Shown here one piece after another: positions 1 to 6,242 of a stretch of 22,448 nucleotides of DNA (position 1 is its first letter; every line of letters begins with the position of its first letter). The position numbers were made by a program, and so were the translations under genes. The DNA comes from a virus, in the IMG/VR virus record IMGVR_UViG_3300036841_000317, positions 1-22,448 of that record; one strand, given 5' to 3'. The notes under the pieces were generated by a model. That model made no database searches, was not told the origin of the DNA, and was given only the letters and a program-made list of their open reading frames with translations.

Positions 1-127
1 CGGCGGCCGCGGCCGCCGCTGCATCTACTACCTGGGCGAGCGGGCCGCGCAGCGGGTGGTCACCGAAAGCCCGCAATGGCCCGAAATTTCTCGGTTCGGC
101 GGGCTTCGGATGGGCAAGGTGGTGATG
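1..127. repeat. Terminal direct repeat marking a circular molecule (left copy)
   Basis: Bases 1-127 are identical to 22322-22448. The gene that starts at 22110 stays in frame across this junction and continues from base 2, so the repeat is the overlap of a closed circle. A length of 127 is a common de Bruijn graph k-mer value, so an assembly overlap is more likely than a biological terminal repeat. Confidence 0.93.
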
Positions 128-1201
128 GCGCAGCGTCAGAGAAAGGATCTCAAAAATGAGATCCTAAAGCCCTCGGGCTCTTCTAGTACAGAGAGGGGGA
201 CTGCTTCGCAGTCCCCCCCCTCGGAGAACCAGGGCGCCGCAACGTCCGTTGCAGATCGAGACGCGCCCCCCCAAAGCCCCCCCATGGGGGGCCCGATGCA
301 GTCCGCACCGAGCGCGCCCGCTCCCGCGGCGACTCACCCCCCGCAGCAAAGTTGTGTTCCCCCACAGTCGGCCGCAAGCGGCCGACAGCTCCCCAAGGGG
401 GAGCGCAAAACGCTCGGGGGGAAGATGTCCCGGCGGACGAATTCGATCGCAAAAAAGCGACCGGATATGTGGTCCCGGGCGTGGTGGCTCTGGCGTTCCT
501 ACATCGCTCGAGCTCGCGGTGGCGGCCCGAAAGACCACGTGTCGGACGTCGGCGCGATGAAGTCACTTTTGAGCGCCGCCCTGCTCCGCGCGAAGGGCGA
601 CGACGAGCGCGCGCTCGATCACCTGGCGTATTGGTTTCGCTGCTACGTCGCCGACGACGAGCACGCGTTCAAGCCGCTTGGGAAGCTTTCGCGGCTCGAG
701 CCCGGCGCGAGGTACGGCGACACGCCGGAGCGCTTCCAGGCGCCGCACCGGCGCGAAGATGCGACCGTGCGCCCCGACAAGGCGACGGCGGCCGCCGTGC
801 GCAAGCTGGCCGGCGTTGTTGGTGCGGGGGGCCGCGGAAATTCCGCGGAAATTCCGCGGAAGGCGTCGCCGACTCGACGCGCGTTCACGCCAGAGGAAAT
901 CGCGGCGATGTTCGAGCGACCGAACGACTCGATCAACTCGGCGCCGACGCTGGACAGGCGTTCTGTCGCTCCTATTCGCTCGAGTGAATACGAGCCACTG
1001 ACCAAATCGTCGCCGGCTTCGCCGGCGATCGGGAAGCTTCGTCGATACGTCGACTTCCTCGAGGACAACTTGCGGCGCGGCACGTTCCGCAACGAAGACA
1101 AGAGGGCGTGGACCGTCGACGAGCTCAACAAAACGCGCCGTCAGCTCGAGGCGCTCGAACGCGGTGAAGATGAGGGGGGCGGAAAGGAACCGACCCAATG
1201 A
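1..1201 (+). CDS. Winged-helix replication-initiator-like protein, C-terminal part (begins at 22110)
   Basis: This is the remainder of the 470-aa protein; base 56 corresponds to Val90, so GTG56 is not a real start. Residues about 119-209 are a low-complexity Ser/Pro/Gln linker whose DNA (144-415) is packed with perfect inverted repeats. Residues about 225-300 are predicted helical, with a Trp-rich segment (WSRAWWLWRSY) and a D/E/A-rich helix. Residues about 348-358 are encoded by 11-bp tandem repeats. The C-terminus (about 420-465) is a charged helix containing LRRYVDFLEDNLRRG. I recognise no enzymatic motif, and there is no Walker A, so it is not a helicase. If it starts replication it would have to recruit a host helicase. 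The stop overlaps the next start (ATGA at 1198-1201). Confidence 0.75.
   Translation, partial: GGRGRRCIYYLGERAAQRVVTESPQWPEISRFGGLRMGKVVMAQRQRKDLKNEILKPSGSSSTERGTASQSPPSENQGAATSVADRDAPPQSPPMGGPMQSAPSAPAPAATHPPQQSCVPPQSAASGRQLPKGERKTLGGKMSRRTNSIAKKRPDMWSRAWWLWRSYIARARGGGPKDHVSDVGAMKSLLSAALLRAKGDDERALDHLAYWFRCYVADDEHAFKPLGKLSRLEPGARYGDTPERFQAPHRREDATVRPDKATAAAVRKLAGVVGAGGRGNSAEIPRKASPTRRAFTPEEIAAMFERPNDSINSAPTLDRRSVAPIRSSEYEPLTKSSPASPAIGKLRRYVDFLEDNLRRGTFRNEDKRAWTVDELNKTRRQLEALERGEDEGGGKEPTQ
144..415. repeat. Cluster of perfect inverted repeats inside the winged-helix gene
   Basis: Perfect stems seen: 144-152/157-165 (9 bp, AAAA loop); 195-204/208-217 (10 bp, TTC loop); 239-243/248-252 (5 bp, 4-base loop); the 14-bp palindrome 278-291; 367-375/378-386 (9 bp); 388-394/398-404 (7 bp, AAG loop); and 401-405/411-415 (5 bp), which competes with the previous one. 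All lie in the part coding for a low-complexity linker, where the protein constrains the DNA little. This density suggests function at the DNA or RNA level, such as a replication origin, primosome or packaging signal, or control of the mRNA. Confidence 0.8.
832..861. repeat. 11-bp tandem repeats (iteron-like), 2.7 copies
   Basis: The unit CCGCGGAAATT occurs at 832-842 and 843-853, then a partial CCGCGGAA at 854-861. The TTCCGCGGAA core is itself palindromic. The 11-base period is not a multiple of three, so the repeat does not come from a repeated peptide, and it is close to one helical turn. These features are typical of initiator-binding iterons. The site lies within the gene of a DNA-binding protein, as lambda ori lies within gene O. 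Confidence 0.6.
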
Positions 1202-1506
1202 CAGACGTGGAGAACGACGAGGACCCATTTGTTTGGCTGCGCGCGAACGGACACGACCTCGGACCGGTGAGCGGCCAGGATCGCCGGGCGCTCCGCGTCG
1301 TTGCGTACGCGTGGGAGCTCTACGCGATGGGCGACAGCGACGCGACGCGAGCCGCGCTCGATGTGATGCCATTCCTGCTCGGCGCGATGCAGCGAAAGTG
1401 CTGGCCTTTGGCGCGTGAGCTCATCGCCCGGGCAATGGACTGGGACGACCGCGATCGAATTTGGCCGAAGGTCCTGGCCGCCGCGGAACGATTGGGGTTG
1501 CGATGA
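1198..1506 (+). CDS. Small acidic helical protein of unknown function
   Basis: The ATG at 1198 overlaps the stop of the winged-helix gene (ATGA), which implies translational coupling. The product is 102 aa. It has an acidic N-terminus, then mostly predicted helix with Trp and Ala/Leu/Arg heptad-like spacing (ELYAMGDSDATRAALDVM, then LARELIARAMDWDDRDR). There is no signal peptide, membrane segment or Cys cluster. Its stop overlaps the next ATG. Position suggests expression with the replication gene. I do not recognise the family. Confidence 0.8.
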   Translation: MTDVENDEDPFVWLRANGHDLGPVSGQDRRALRVVAYAWELYAMGDSDATRAALDVMPFLLGAMQRKCWPLARELIARAMDWDDRDRIWPKVLAAAERLGLR

Positions 1507-1889
1507 AGTGCGGCCAAGCGAAGTGCGAGAAGGCGGCCGAGTACCGCTATTTTTGGCCAGGCGACGGGAAGGAGCACGACATTTGCCGCGCGTGCGTGCC
1601 GGCGGTTGTGCGCCTCGGTGCTGCGATGGGCGTGCCGGTGAAGCTGACGCGGATCGGTCTCATCGACGCAAAAGACAATGTCCTCAAAGCCGCGGTGGAA
1701 CTCTGGCGCGCGAACCTCCGCGCGACCTCGCCGGCGGCGCTTGATGCGATCGCGCAGGAGTTACATCAATTGATGATCGCACTTTCCGCTCTGCGCGATG
1801 AAGAAACGCTCGCGCTGCAAGCGGCGGCCGAGCTCGTAGCGGACGAAGAACGACGCATGGATCGGCGTGAAGAAGAGGCCCGCGGCTGA
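1503..1889 (+). CDS. Putative zinc-binding protein with CX4C and CX2C pairs
   Basis: The start is ATG at 1503, overlapping the upstream TGA, rather than the in-frame upstream codon at 1461. The product is 128 aa. Cys3/Cys8 and Cys28/Cys31 form two pairs 20 residues apart, a likely zinc ribbon or treble-clef unit. Residues about 60-125 form a long helix ending in a strongly charged ADEERRMDRREEEARG tail. The architecture suggests a small nucleic-acid- or protein-binding factor of the early region. No named family is recognised. The stop and the next ATG share one base (TGATG). Confidence 0.78.
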   Translation: MKCGQAKCEKAAEYRYFWPGDGKEHDICRACVPAVVRLGAAMGVPVKLTRIGLIDAKDNVLKAAVELWRANLRATSPAALDAIAQELHQLMIALSALRDEETLALQAAAELVADEERRMDRREEEARG

Positions 1890-2122
1890 TGGGCGCAATC
1901 GTGCGCTGCGTCGTCTGCGGACTCGCGGACGTGTCGATCGTCTCGATCACGTCGACCGGTGGCCTCTCGTCGACGAGAGGCCTCTGCGCCGGCCATGAGC
2001 TCGAGTGGAGAGCGCAGGCCGACACGCTCTTGACGGAGATGCGAGCGGCACACATGGCGCTCGCGCGTGCGAAGGGTCGAACACCGGCCGTGTGGGTGCC
2101 GCCGCGGGGGCGCCGTGGCTAA
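1889..2122 (+). CDS. Small CX2C/CX2H putative zinc-finger protein
   Basis: The ATG at 1889 uses the last base of the previous stop. The product is 77 aa. Cys7/Cys10 (CVVC) and Cys33/His36 (CAGH) could bind one zinc ion across a beta-hairpin-like stretch. The C-terminal part is a short amphipathic helix ending in a Pro/Arg-rich tail. It sits in a run of small Cys-rich genes typical of phage early regions. Function unknown. Confidence 0.72.
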   Translation: MGAIVRCVVCGLADVSIVSITSTGGLSSTRGLCAGHELEWRAQADTLLTEMRAAHMALARAKGRTPAVWVPPRGRRG

Positions 2123-2360
2123 TCCAATGCTCGGCGAGGACCTCGACGACCCGGAGGACCTCGACGACGACGACGATTGCATTTGCCGTTTCCCGAATCA
2201 CTGCGGAGGCCTCGGCTTTCTCGATTGCATCGGGTGCGGCGGGGACCAGTGCATTTGCACGTGCGGAGGTGAACGCGAGTGCCCGGGATGCGACCTCTGC
2301 GACACCAGCGAAGGTTTCGAGCTCGAGCTCGATGACGACCCCAACGAACAGGAGCATTGA
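2115..2360 (+). CDS. Acidic, extremely Cys-rich small protein (probable multi-zinc protein)
   Basis: I chose GTG 2115, behind a G-rich stretch and overlapping the upstream stop; ATG 2127 is possible. The product is 81 aa with 11 Cys at 22, 24, 30, 38, 41, 46, 48, 50, 56, 59 and 62, many in CXC or CXXC pairs, plus His29. The motif CGGDQCICTCGG followed by CPGCDLC suggests two or more zinc sites, slightly like DnaJ-type zinc modules. Asp/Glu tracts flank the Cys core on both sides. There is no signal sequence, so it is probably cytoplasmic. A similar Cys pattern seems familiar from small phage proteins, but I cannot name a family. Confidence 0.75.
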   Translation: MANPMLGEDLDDPEDLDDDDDCICRFPNHCGGLGFLDCIGCGGDQCICTCGGERECPGCDLCDTSEGFELELDDDPNEQEH

Positions 2361-2362
2361 CG

Positions 2363-2647
2363 ATGGCCACTGAACCCGAAGACCTATACGAGAAAAACGA
2401 AAAGCTGCTGACGGCGCTCGAATTCGATCTAACCGAAATGCGCGAAGTGCTCGGCACAGCGACGAAGATGATCGCGATGGGCGTCAACCAGCAGGAACGA
2501 GAAAGCGGCTTGACAGCGCTCTGTGCGATGGCGCTCGAGCGTCGACTGCAATGCATGCAGATCGCGATCGTCCAGGCGATCGACCGAAGCAACATCACAG
2601 CGGAGATGGACGAGCTATCGGAGTCAATCCGCGAGTCGCGGTCATGA
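2363..2647 (+). CDS. Small helical protein of unknown function
   Basis: ATG 2363 has AGGAG at 2350-2354, 8 bases upstream, so it is preferred over the TTG at 2357. The product is 94 aa and predicted to be almost all helix, with possible coiled-coil character (DLYEKNEKLLTALEFDLTEM and a C-terminal amphipathic helix). Two Cys residues are not arranged like a metal site. The stop overlaps the ATG of the serine recombinase (ATGA), so the two are probably translated together. No family recognised. Confidence 0.78.
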   Translation: MATEPEDLYEKNEKLLTALEFDLTEMREVLGTATKMIAMGVNQQERESGLTALCAMALERRLQCMQIAIVQAIDRSNITAEMDELSESIRESRS

Positions 2648-3372
2648 CCAAACGAAGAAACGAAAAACCGACGTGCGCGCTCTACCACCGCGTTTCGACG
2701 CGCGATCAGAACCCGATGGCGGCGCGCAACGAGCTGAAGCGCCACGCGAAGCGGCTCGGCCTTCGCGTCGTGCTCTACGTCGACGAGACGGTAAGCGGCG
2801 TGCGCGCGAACCGCCCTGGGCTCGAGCGCGTCATGGCCGCGGCGCGAAAGGGGGAGCTCGATTGCGTGATCTGCTGGAAGCTCGATCGCTTTGGCCGCTC
2901 GCTGATCGATCTGCATTCGCGCCTTCGCGAGTTGCAAACGCTCGGCGTGCGCTTCGTCGCGTCGACGCAGGGAATCGACATCAAGGCCGACGTCAACGAC
3001 CCGGTGGCGCGGCTGCATTTCAATCTGCTGGGCGCGTACGCCGAATTTGAACGCGAGCTCATTGTCGAGCGCACCAACCTCGGGCTTGACGTCGCTCGCC
3101 GGCGGGGGGTGCGGCTCGGGCGCCCGTCTAAGGCCGTCGACATGGAAAAGGTTCGAGACATGCGCGGCGCCAAAAAGAGTTGGGATGCCATCGCCAGCGA
3201 GCTCGGCGTGGCGCGGTCGACGGTGCAGGCGGCCGTCGAACGTGACGCCAAGCTCCTGGCGAAGAGCAGCGGCGTTCCCAACACGGCGGCGCTCCGATCG
3301 TTTGTGGAACGCGGTCAAGCCGCGCAGCGCGCCGTCGACGAGCTCGTGGGCCGTGAGGCGGTGCCGTCGTGA
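2644..3372 (+). CDS. Small serine recombinase (resolvase/invertase family)
   Basis: The product is 242 aa from ATG 2644. The catalytic serine is Ser18 in YHRVSTRDQ. The family's active-site arginines are in the KLDRFGRS segment (80-86: Arg82, Arg85), with a further conserved VERT (141-144) at the start of the long helix. A Hin/TnpR-type helix-turn-helix follows at about 172-198, after the GRPSKA linker. About 40 extra C-terminal residues (200-242) have no known role. Family members make staggered cuts through a 5'-phosphoserine link to resolve multimers, invert segments or move elements. With no tyrosine or large serine integrase here, multimer resolution of a circular genome is the simplest role; inversion is possible. 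Part of a coupled operon (ATGA before, GTGA after). Confidence 0.95.
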   Translation: MTKRRNEKPTCALYHRVSTRDQNPMAARNELKRHAKRLGLRVVLYVDETVSGVRANRPGLERVMAAARKGELDCVICWKLDRFGRSLIDLHSRLRELQTLGVRFVASTQGIDIKADVNDPVARLHFNLLGAYAEFERELIVERTNLGLDVARRRGVRLGRPSKAVDMEKVRDMRGAKKSWDAIASELGVARSTVQAAVERDAKLLAKSSGVPNTAALRSFVERGQAAQRAVDELVGREAVPS

Positions 3373-3620
3373 GGCGCAAGGAGGTGATGATCGTCATCAA
3401 CGAGATCGTCGCCGAGAAGCTCGAGCGGATCGAGAAGCTCGCCGACATCGGTCACGTGTCGCGCGATCAAGTCGTGCGTCAGGCAGTGATGACGGGCCTG
3501 GACCAAATGGAGCGCGAATTACGACGGCTGCACCGCCGGAAAACGTCCCCCAAAAAAACGAGCGCTAACCGGTCGAAAAGACGTGCATCGAGGCCACCGC
3601 CGGAAAAGGGTCGTTTTTGA
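3369..3620 (+). CDS. Ribbon-helix-helix-like DNA-binding protein
   Basis: GTG 3369 overlaps the recombinase stop (GTGA). An internal ATG at 3387 follows AAGGAGG by only about two bases, so the start is uncertain; the products would be 83 or 77 aa. Residues about 7-52 read as a short strand (MIVINEIV) and two helices with SRDQVVRQAVMTGLDQME, the pattern of CopG/Arc-type ribbon-helix-helix repressors. The C-terminal 30 residues are Lys/Arg/Pro-rich and probably disordered. A dimeric repressor of this operon, or a partner of the recombinase, would fit its place. Confidence 0.68.
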   Translation: MRRKEVMIVINEIVAEKLERIEKLADIGHVSRDQVVRQAVMTGLDQMERELRRLHRRKTSPKKTSANRSKRRASRPPPEKGRF

Positions 3621-3624
3621 GCGA

Positions 3625-4044
3625 ATGAACCGACGGCAGAGGCGAGCGGCCATGGCAGAGAACCGACACACCGACGGCGAAGCGCGAACTTCGCTCGATG
3701 CTTCCAACAACGAACCCCCCGAGGGCTACGAGCAGACGTGCCAGGAGATGTTGCAACGCGCGAAGCAGTGGCTCGTCGAACACCCCGACCGCCCACCTCA
3801 CTTTGTCGCGCAGCCGAAGGGCATCGCAATTGTGGCGGCGCTCGACCAGGCCGGCGATCGATTCTGCCGCAACGATGCGGCGCGCGAGCTCGTCGCCGAC
3901 TTCATCGCGATCGGGATTCGCATCGGTGGCCCGCGGGGCTCGCCGACGGTTCTCATGATGCAAGTGGTGATGGAGCTCGCCGGCGTTGAGCCTCAACGCG
4001 TCAGCCTGAGCGAGCTCGGGCTATCCGGCGCGGGTGTCTCGTGA
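3625..4044 (+). CDS. Unknown protein, 139 aa, with a basic N-terminus
   Basis: I chose ATG 3625, which gives the N-terminus MNRRQRRAAMA, a start common among phage proteins; GTG 3583 and ATG 3652 are alternatives. After an acidic linker, residues about 45-135 form a compact mixed domain: a helix with YEQTCQEMLQRAKQWLVEHP, a strand IAIVAAL and a hydrophobic stretch FIAIGIRIGG. There is no clear membrane span. It sits in the early block between the ribbon-helix-helix gene and another hypothetical gene. Family not recognised. Confidence 0.75.
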   Translation: MNRRQRRAAMAENRHTDGEARTSLDASNNEPPEGYEQTCQEMLQRAKQWLVEHPDRPPHFVAQPKGIAIVAALDQAGDRFCRNDAARELVADFIAIGIRIGGPRGSPTVLMMQVVMELAGVEPQRVSLSELGLSGAGVS

Positions 4045-4079
4045 GGATTTGACGCGAAAGAAAAAGGAGAACATCGACG

Positions 4080-4547
4080 ATGGAAATCAAAATGCAGGGC
4101 GGCGAAGACGTGCTGAGGGCGCTCGTGGGAGCAATTCTTGGCGGCGACGAACCGAAGAAGCCACCGATCAAGCTCCCCGAGCTAGAGCAGCTCGGACGCG
4201 ACTACGCAGCCGAGTACAAGATCGCGCAGAAGGCGCACGCGATGCTTGTGACGTTGAACCTAGAAATGCGTGCGAAGGGGATCAAAGAAGCATGGGGCCC
4301 CGTCGTCGACGGGTACGCACATCACTTCGTCCCATCGAAGGACGGAGAGCCGTTCGGATGCGGTGCTTCGGACCAGAGCAAGATCGATCACCGGCACGAC
4401 GAGCTCGGGCAGCGCTGCGAGGTCGCCTGGTACGACTACAGCCGGAAAGCCATCGCTTCGAACAAAAAACGCGAGGCGCTCAAGGATGAAGTTTCGCGGT
4501 GGATTCACGAGCTAACGTGCGAGTGCGTCCACGAAGAGACAACGTGA
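4080..4547 (+). CDS. Unknown protein, 155 aa, mostly helical
   Basis: ATG 4080 is preceded by AAAAAGGAGA at the usual distance. Residues about 35-70 form a long helix (LEQLGRDYAAEYKIAQKAHAM). The middle has a His/Cys/Asp-rich patch (YAHHFV, FGCGASD, IDHRHDE) that could bind metal, and the C-terminus has another helix ending in CECVHEE. It overlaps the next gene (GTGA), suggesting coupling. I do not recognise the fold; it could be a regulatory or nuclease-inhibitor protein, but nothing proves that. Confidence 0.8.
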   Translation: MEIKMQGGEDVLRALVGAILGGDEPKKPPIKLPELEQLGRDYAAEYKIAQKAHAMLVTLNLEMRAKGIKEAWGPVVDGYAHHFVPSKDGEPFGCGASDQSKIDHRHDELGQRCEVAWYDYSRKAIASNKKREALKDEVSRWIHELTCECVHEETT

Positions 4548-4828
4548 CCGAAGAGCGCAAGAGCCCGATCGTTTTTCGCGTGCAGGAATTTTGCTGCACG
4601 ATGTGCGGCAAAAAAGCGGTGGCCGAGACGGCGACCACTGCACATCCCGAGTCGCCGATGATGATCCACCTTGCGCCCGAGCTCGAGCAGCTCGGCAAGC
4701 TCGGGCCTCTCGCCCTGCGCGGCGACTGGTGGGCGGGGATGGTTGCGGACAAGGAAGGCGAGGACGTGAAGGGTTGGCTGGTGCTCGTGTGCTCGCATGA
4801 CTGCCTTGCACGCCTTCTTTTCGAATGA
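4544..4828 (+). CDS. Small putative zinc-binding protein, 94 aa
   Basis: GTG 4544 overlaps the upstream TGA. The Cys pairs are FCCTMC (17, 18, 21) near the N-terminus and CSHDC (83, 87) near the C-terminus, so one zinc site could close the domain end to end. In between is a short Trp-rich segment (GDWWAGM) and a helix LAPELEQLGKLGPL. Function unknown; it belongs to the same style of small Cys-containing early proteins as those at 1503-2360. Confidence 0.75.
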   Translation: MTEERKSPIVFRVQEFCCTMCGKKAVAETATTAHPESPMMIHLAPELEQLGKLGPLALRGDWWAGMVADKEGEDVKGWLVLVCSHDCLARLLFE

Positions 4829-4837
4829 GGAAAAAAA

Positions 4838-5569
4838 ATGACCGAAATCAAGGGACCTGACTTTTTGCCGGGCACGCGCTCGGTGGGCATCGGCGACGGC
4901 GTTTTCTATCGACCTATTCGATCGTTGGCCTCGGGCACGCTCGCCGGCGAGGGCCTCACCGAGGATGGCCACGGCGATAGCTCTGGCTGCGTCGAAATCG
5001 TCAACGGTCGACGAATGACCAGCCCACCGCGTTCGGCGATCCATCGCCTCTATTGGTGGGAGGGAGCGCCCGAGCGGTGCGTGTCCTCGATTCTGTCGTA
5101 CCCGTTTGGGCTTGGCCACGTCGATCACTACTTTTGGGAGATCAGCGTCGAGAACTGCGAACGTTTCAGCAACGAAGTGGAGATGGAGGCGCGAGTCAAA
5201 GCGTTTCTGCTCGGGCTGGCTTCGCGCGTTCCGCGGCTCGAAGGTTCATCCGAGACGAACCAGGGCATTCCGCGCGAGACGCTCTTGCGTTTGACTGACG
5301 AAGCCGCGGCGCGAGGAGATCTCTGCTACGTGCGCCCCAACGTCGGCAATCAATACCGAGTCGGTGGCAACTCCAACATGATTGCCATCACGCAGCTTCA
5401 GAACGACGACGGGAGCGTGGTCGTCATGCCCCACGAAGCCGCGGTGTTTCTTGCGGCGTGGCTCGTCGGGACGGTGATTCTGCAAGGCGGCGACGAAAGC
5501 ACGACGGTGACGCGATTCGTCAACACGGTGGACGAAGCCGCGGCGCGCCACGTCTCGTTTTCGAGATGA
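4838..5569 (+). CDS. Unknown protein, 243 aa
   Basis: ATG 4838 follows GAGGAAAAAAA, a plausible ribosome site. The N-terminal half is rich in Gly, Ser and aromatic residues (GIGDGVFYRPIRSL, YPFGLGHVDHYFWEISVENC) and looks beta-rich. Residues about 120-165 are helical, and the C-terminal half has ITQLQNDDGSVVVMPHEAAVF, then a hydrophobic stretch (AAWLVGTVIL) that seems too short for a sure membrane span. No catalytic motif is recognised. The last codons overlap the ATG of the membrane peptide at 5566. Confidence 0.82.
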   Translation: MTEIKGPDFLPGTRSVGIGDGVFYRPIRSLASGTLAGEGLTEDGHGDSSGCVEIVNGRRMTSPPRSAIHRLYWWEGAPERCVSSILSYPFGLGHVDHYFWEISVENCERFSNEVEMEARVKAFLLGLASRVPRLEGSSETNQGIPRETLLRLTDEAAARGDLCYVRPNVGNQYRVGGNSNMIAITQLQNDDGSVVVMPHEAAVFLAAWLVGTVILQGGDESTTVTRFVNTVDEAAARHVSFSR

Positions 5570-5739
5570 GGAGTCGAGGCGACTTCGAAACGATCGTGAT
5601 TGTGCTTCTGCTCGCGATCCTCTTGCGGCCGTGCTTCTGTGAATCGAACACGCCGGCGCCGAGCTCGCCGGCGCCGGCGCCGAGCTTGTCGACGCCGGCG
5701 ACGGTCCAGAGCACGCCGGTACCGGACCGATATAGGTAG
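5566..5739 (+). CDS. 57-aa membrane peptide with a Pro-rich tail
   Basis: ATG 5566 overlaps the upstream TGA (ATGA). Residues about 9-21 (TIVIVLLLAILL) form one hydrophobic segment after a short charged N-terminus, followed by RPCFC. The rest is a Pro/Ala/Ser/Thr-rich extended tail. It could be a signal anchor, a small lipoprotein-like peptide or a superinfection or lysis peptide; the Cys context is a poor lipobox. It is the last plus-strand gene before the convergent minus-strand gene, with only 7 bases between their stop codons and no terminator visible. Confidence 0.65.
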   Translation: MRSRGDFETIVIVLLLAILLRPCFCESNTPAPSSPAPAPSLSTPATVQSTPVPDRYR

Positions 5740-5746
5740 GGTCTAC

Positions 5747-6136
5747 TTAGCCACTAGTTGGAGGCGGGATGCTCGCGTCGGTCGGCTCGGTGTCGTCCGC
5801 CTTCCGCTTCTTCTTCAACTTGATCGAGCGGAGCTCGCCGAGCGGGCCGCGTGTCATGCCAAGCTGCGCGGCGAATTGCTGCATGATGCCCATCACCGGT
5901 TCGAAGTCGTCGAGCGGCGATCGCGGCTTCTTCATCAAATAGGAGTATTCGGGCTCCTCGTTCGCCTTCGCCTCGATCAGGGCTTTGATCTCCTCGTAGT
6001 CCATCCCGGTCGGCACGATGCCGCCGATGCGAAGCGGCGGCGGGAATTCGCGGAAAACCTCGGTGTACCCTTCGGCGGCCGCGTCGTTCAATGCCTTCTC
6101 GAGCTCGGACAGGCGAGCCTTCACCATCTTGTACAT
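5747..6136 (-). CDS. Unknown protein, 129 aa; only convincing minus-strand gene
   Basis: Its ATG at 6136 (minus strand) is preceded by GGGGGGTG. The N-terminus is a helix (KARLSELEKALNDAAAEGYTE), followed by a Pro-rich turn (REFPPPLRIGG), a second helix (DYEEIKALIEAKANEE) and a Lys-rich, Pro-ending tail (KLKKKRKADD). There is no membrane segment. It is transcribed divergently from the structural operon and could be a regulator of the early-to-late switch, but no DNA-binding fold is clear. The neighbouring divergent spacer holds an inverted repeat at 6185-6204. Confidence 0.72.
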   Translation of the reverse strand: MYKMVKARLSELEKALNDAAAEGYTEVFREFPPPLRIGGIVPTGMDYEEIKALIEAKANEEPEYSYLMKKPRSPLDDFEPVMGIMQQFAAQLGMTRGPLGELRSIKLKKKRKADDTEPTDASIPPPTSG

Positions 6137-6242
6137 GCAAACACCCCCCAGCGCCGAAGGTTATCACTGCGCGCCGGCGAGCAACTGGGATCTCTCGCTC
6201 CCAGATCGGGTCATTTGGTAGAGTGAACGCGGGGGGGGCAGC
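6137..6242. promoter_or_regulatory. Divergent intergenic region with an inverted repeat
   Basis: This 106-bp spacer lies between the minus-strand gene and the first late gene, so both promoters should be here or nearby. CTGGGA at 6185-6190 and TCCCAG at 6199-6204 form a dyad separated by 8 bases, a plausible operator. I see no convincing -35/-10 pair. TTATCACTG at 6164-6172 resembles a DnaA box only loosely. Confidence 0.4.
6185..6204. repeat. 6-bp inverted repeat, possible operator
   Basis: CTGGGA and TCCCAG are exact complements 8 bases apart in the divergent promoter region. The size and place fit a dimeric regulator site; the ribbon-helix-helix-like protein at 3369 is one candidate binder. 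A stem this short can arise by chance. Confidence 0.35.

Noticed and set aside
1-127. Biological direct terminal repeat of a linear phage genome
   Set aside because: The length equals a common assembler k-mer, and a gene crosses the join in frame. A circle is simpler.
563-1372. 269-codon minus-strand open frame
   Set aside because: Arg-rich shadow opposite the winged-helix gene and its neighbour; no start-site support.
2119-3318. 399-codon minus-strand open frame over the recombinase
   Set aside because: It is Arg/Ser-rich low-quality sequence opposite a gene with clear family motifs. Such antisense frames are common in GC-rich DNA.
6164-6172. DnaA box (TTATCACTG)
   Set aside because: It is a single site with two mismatches to TTATCCACA, far from the replication genes.
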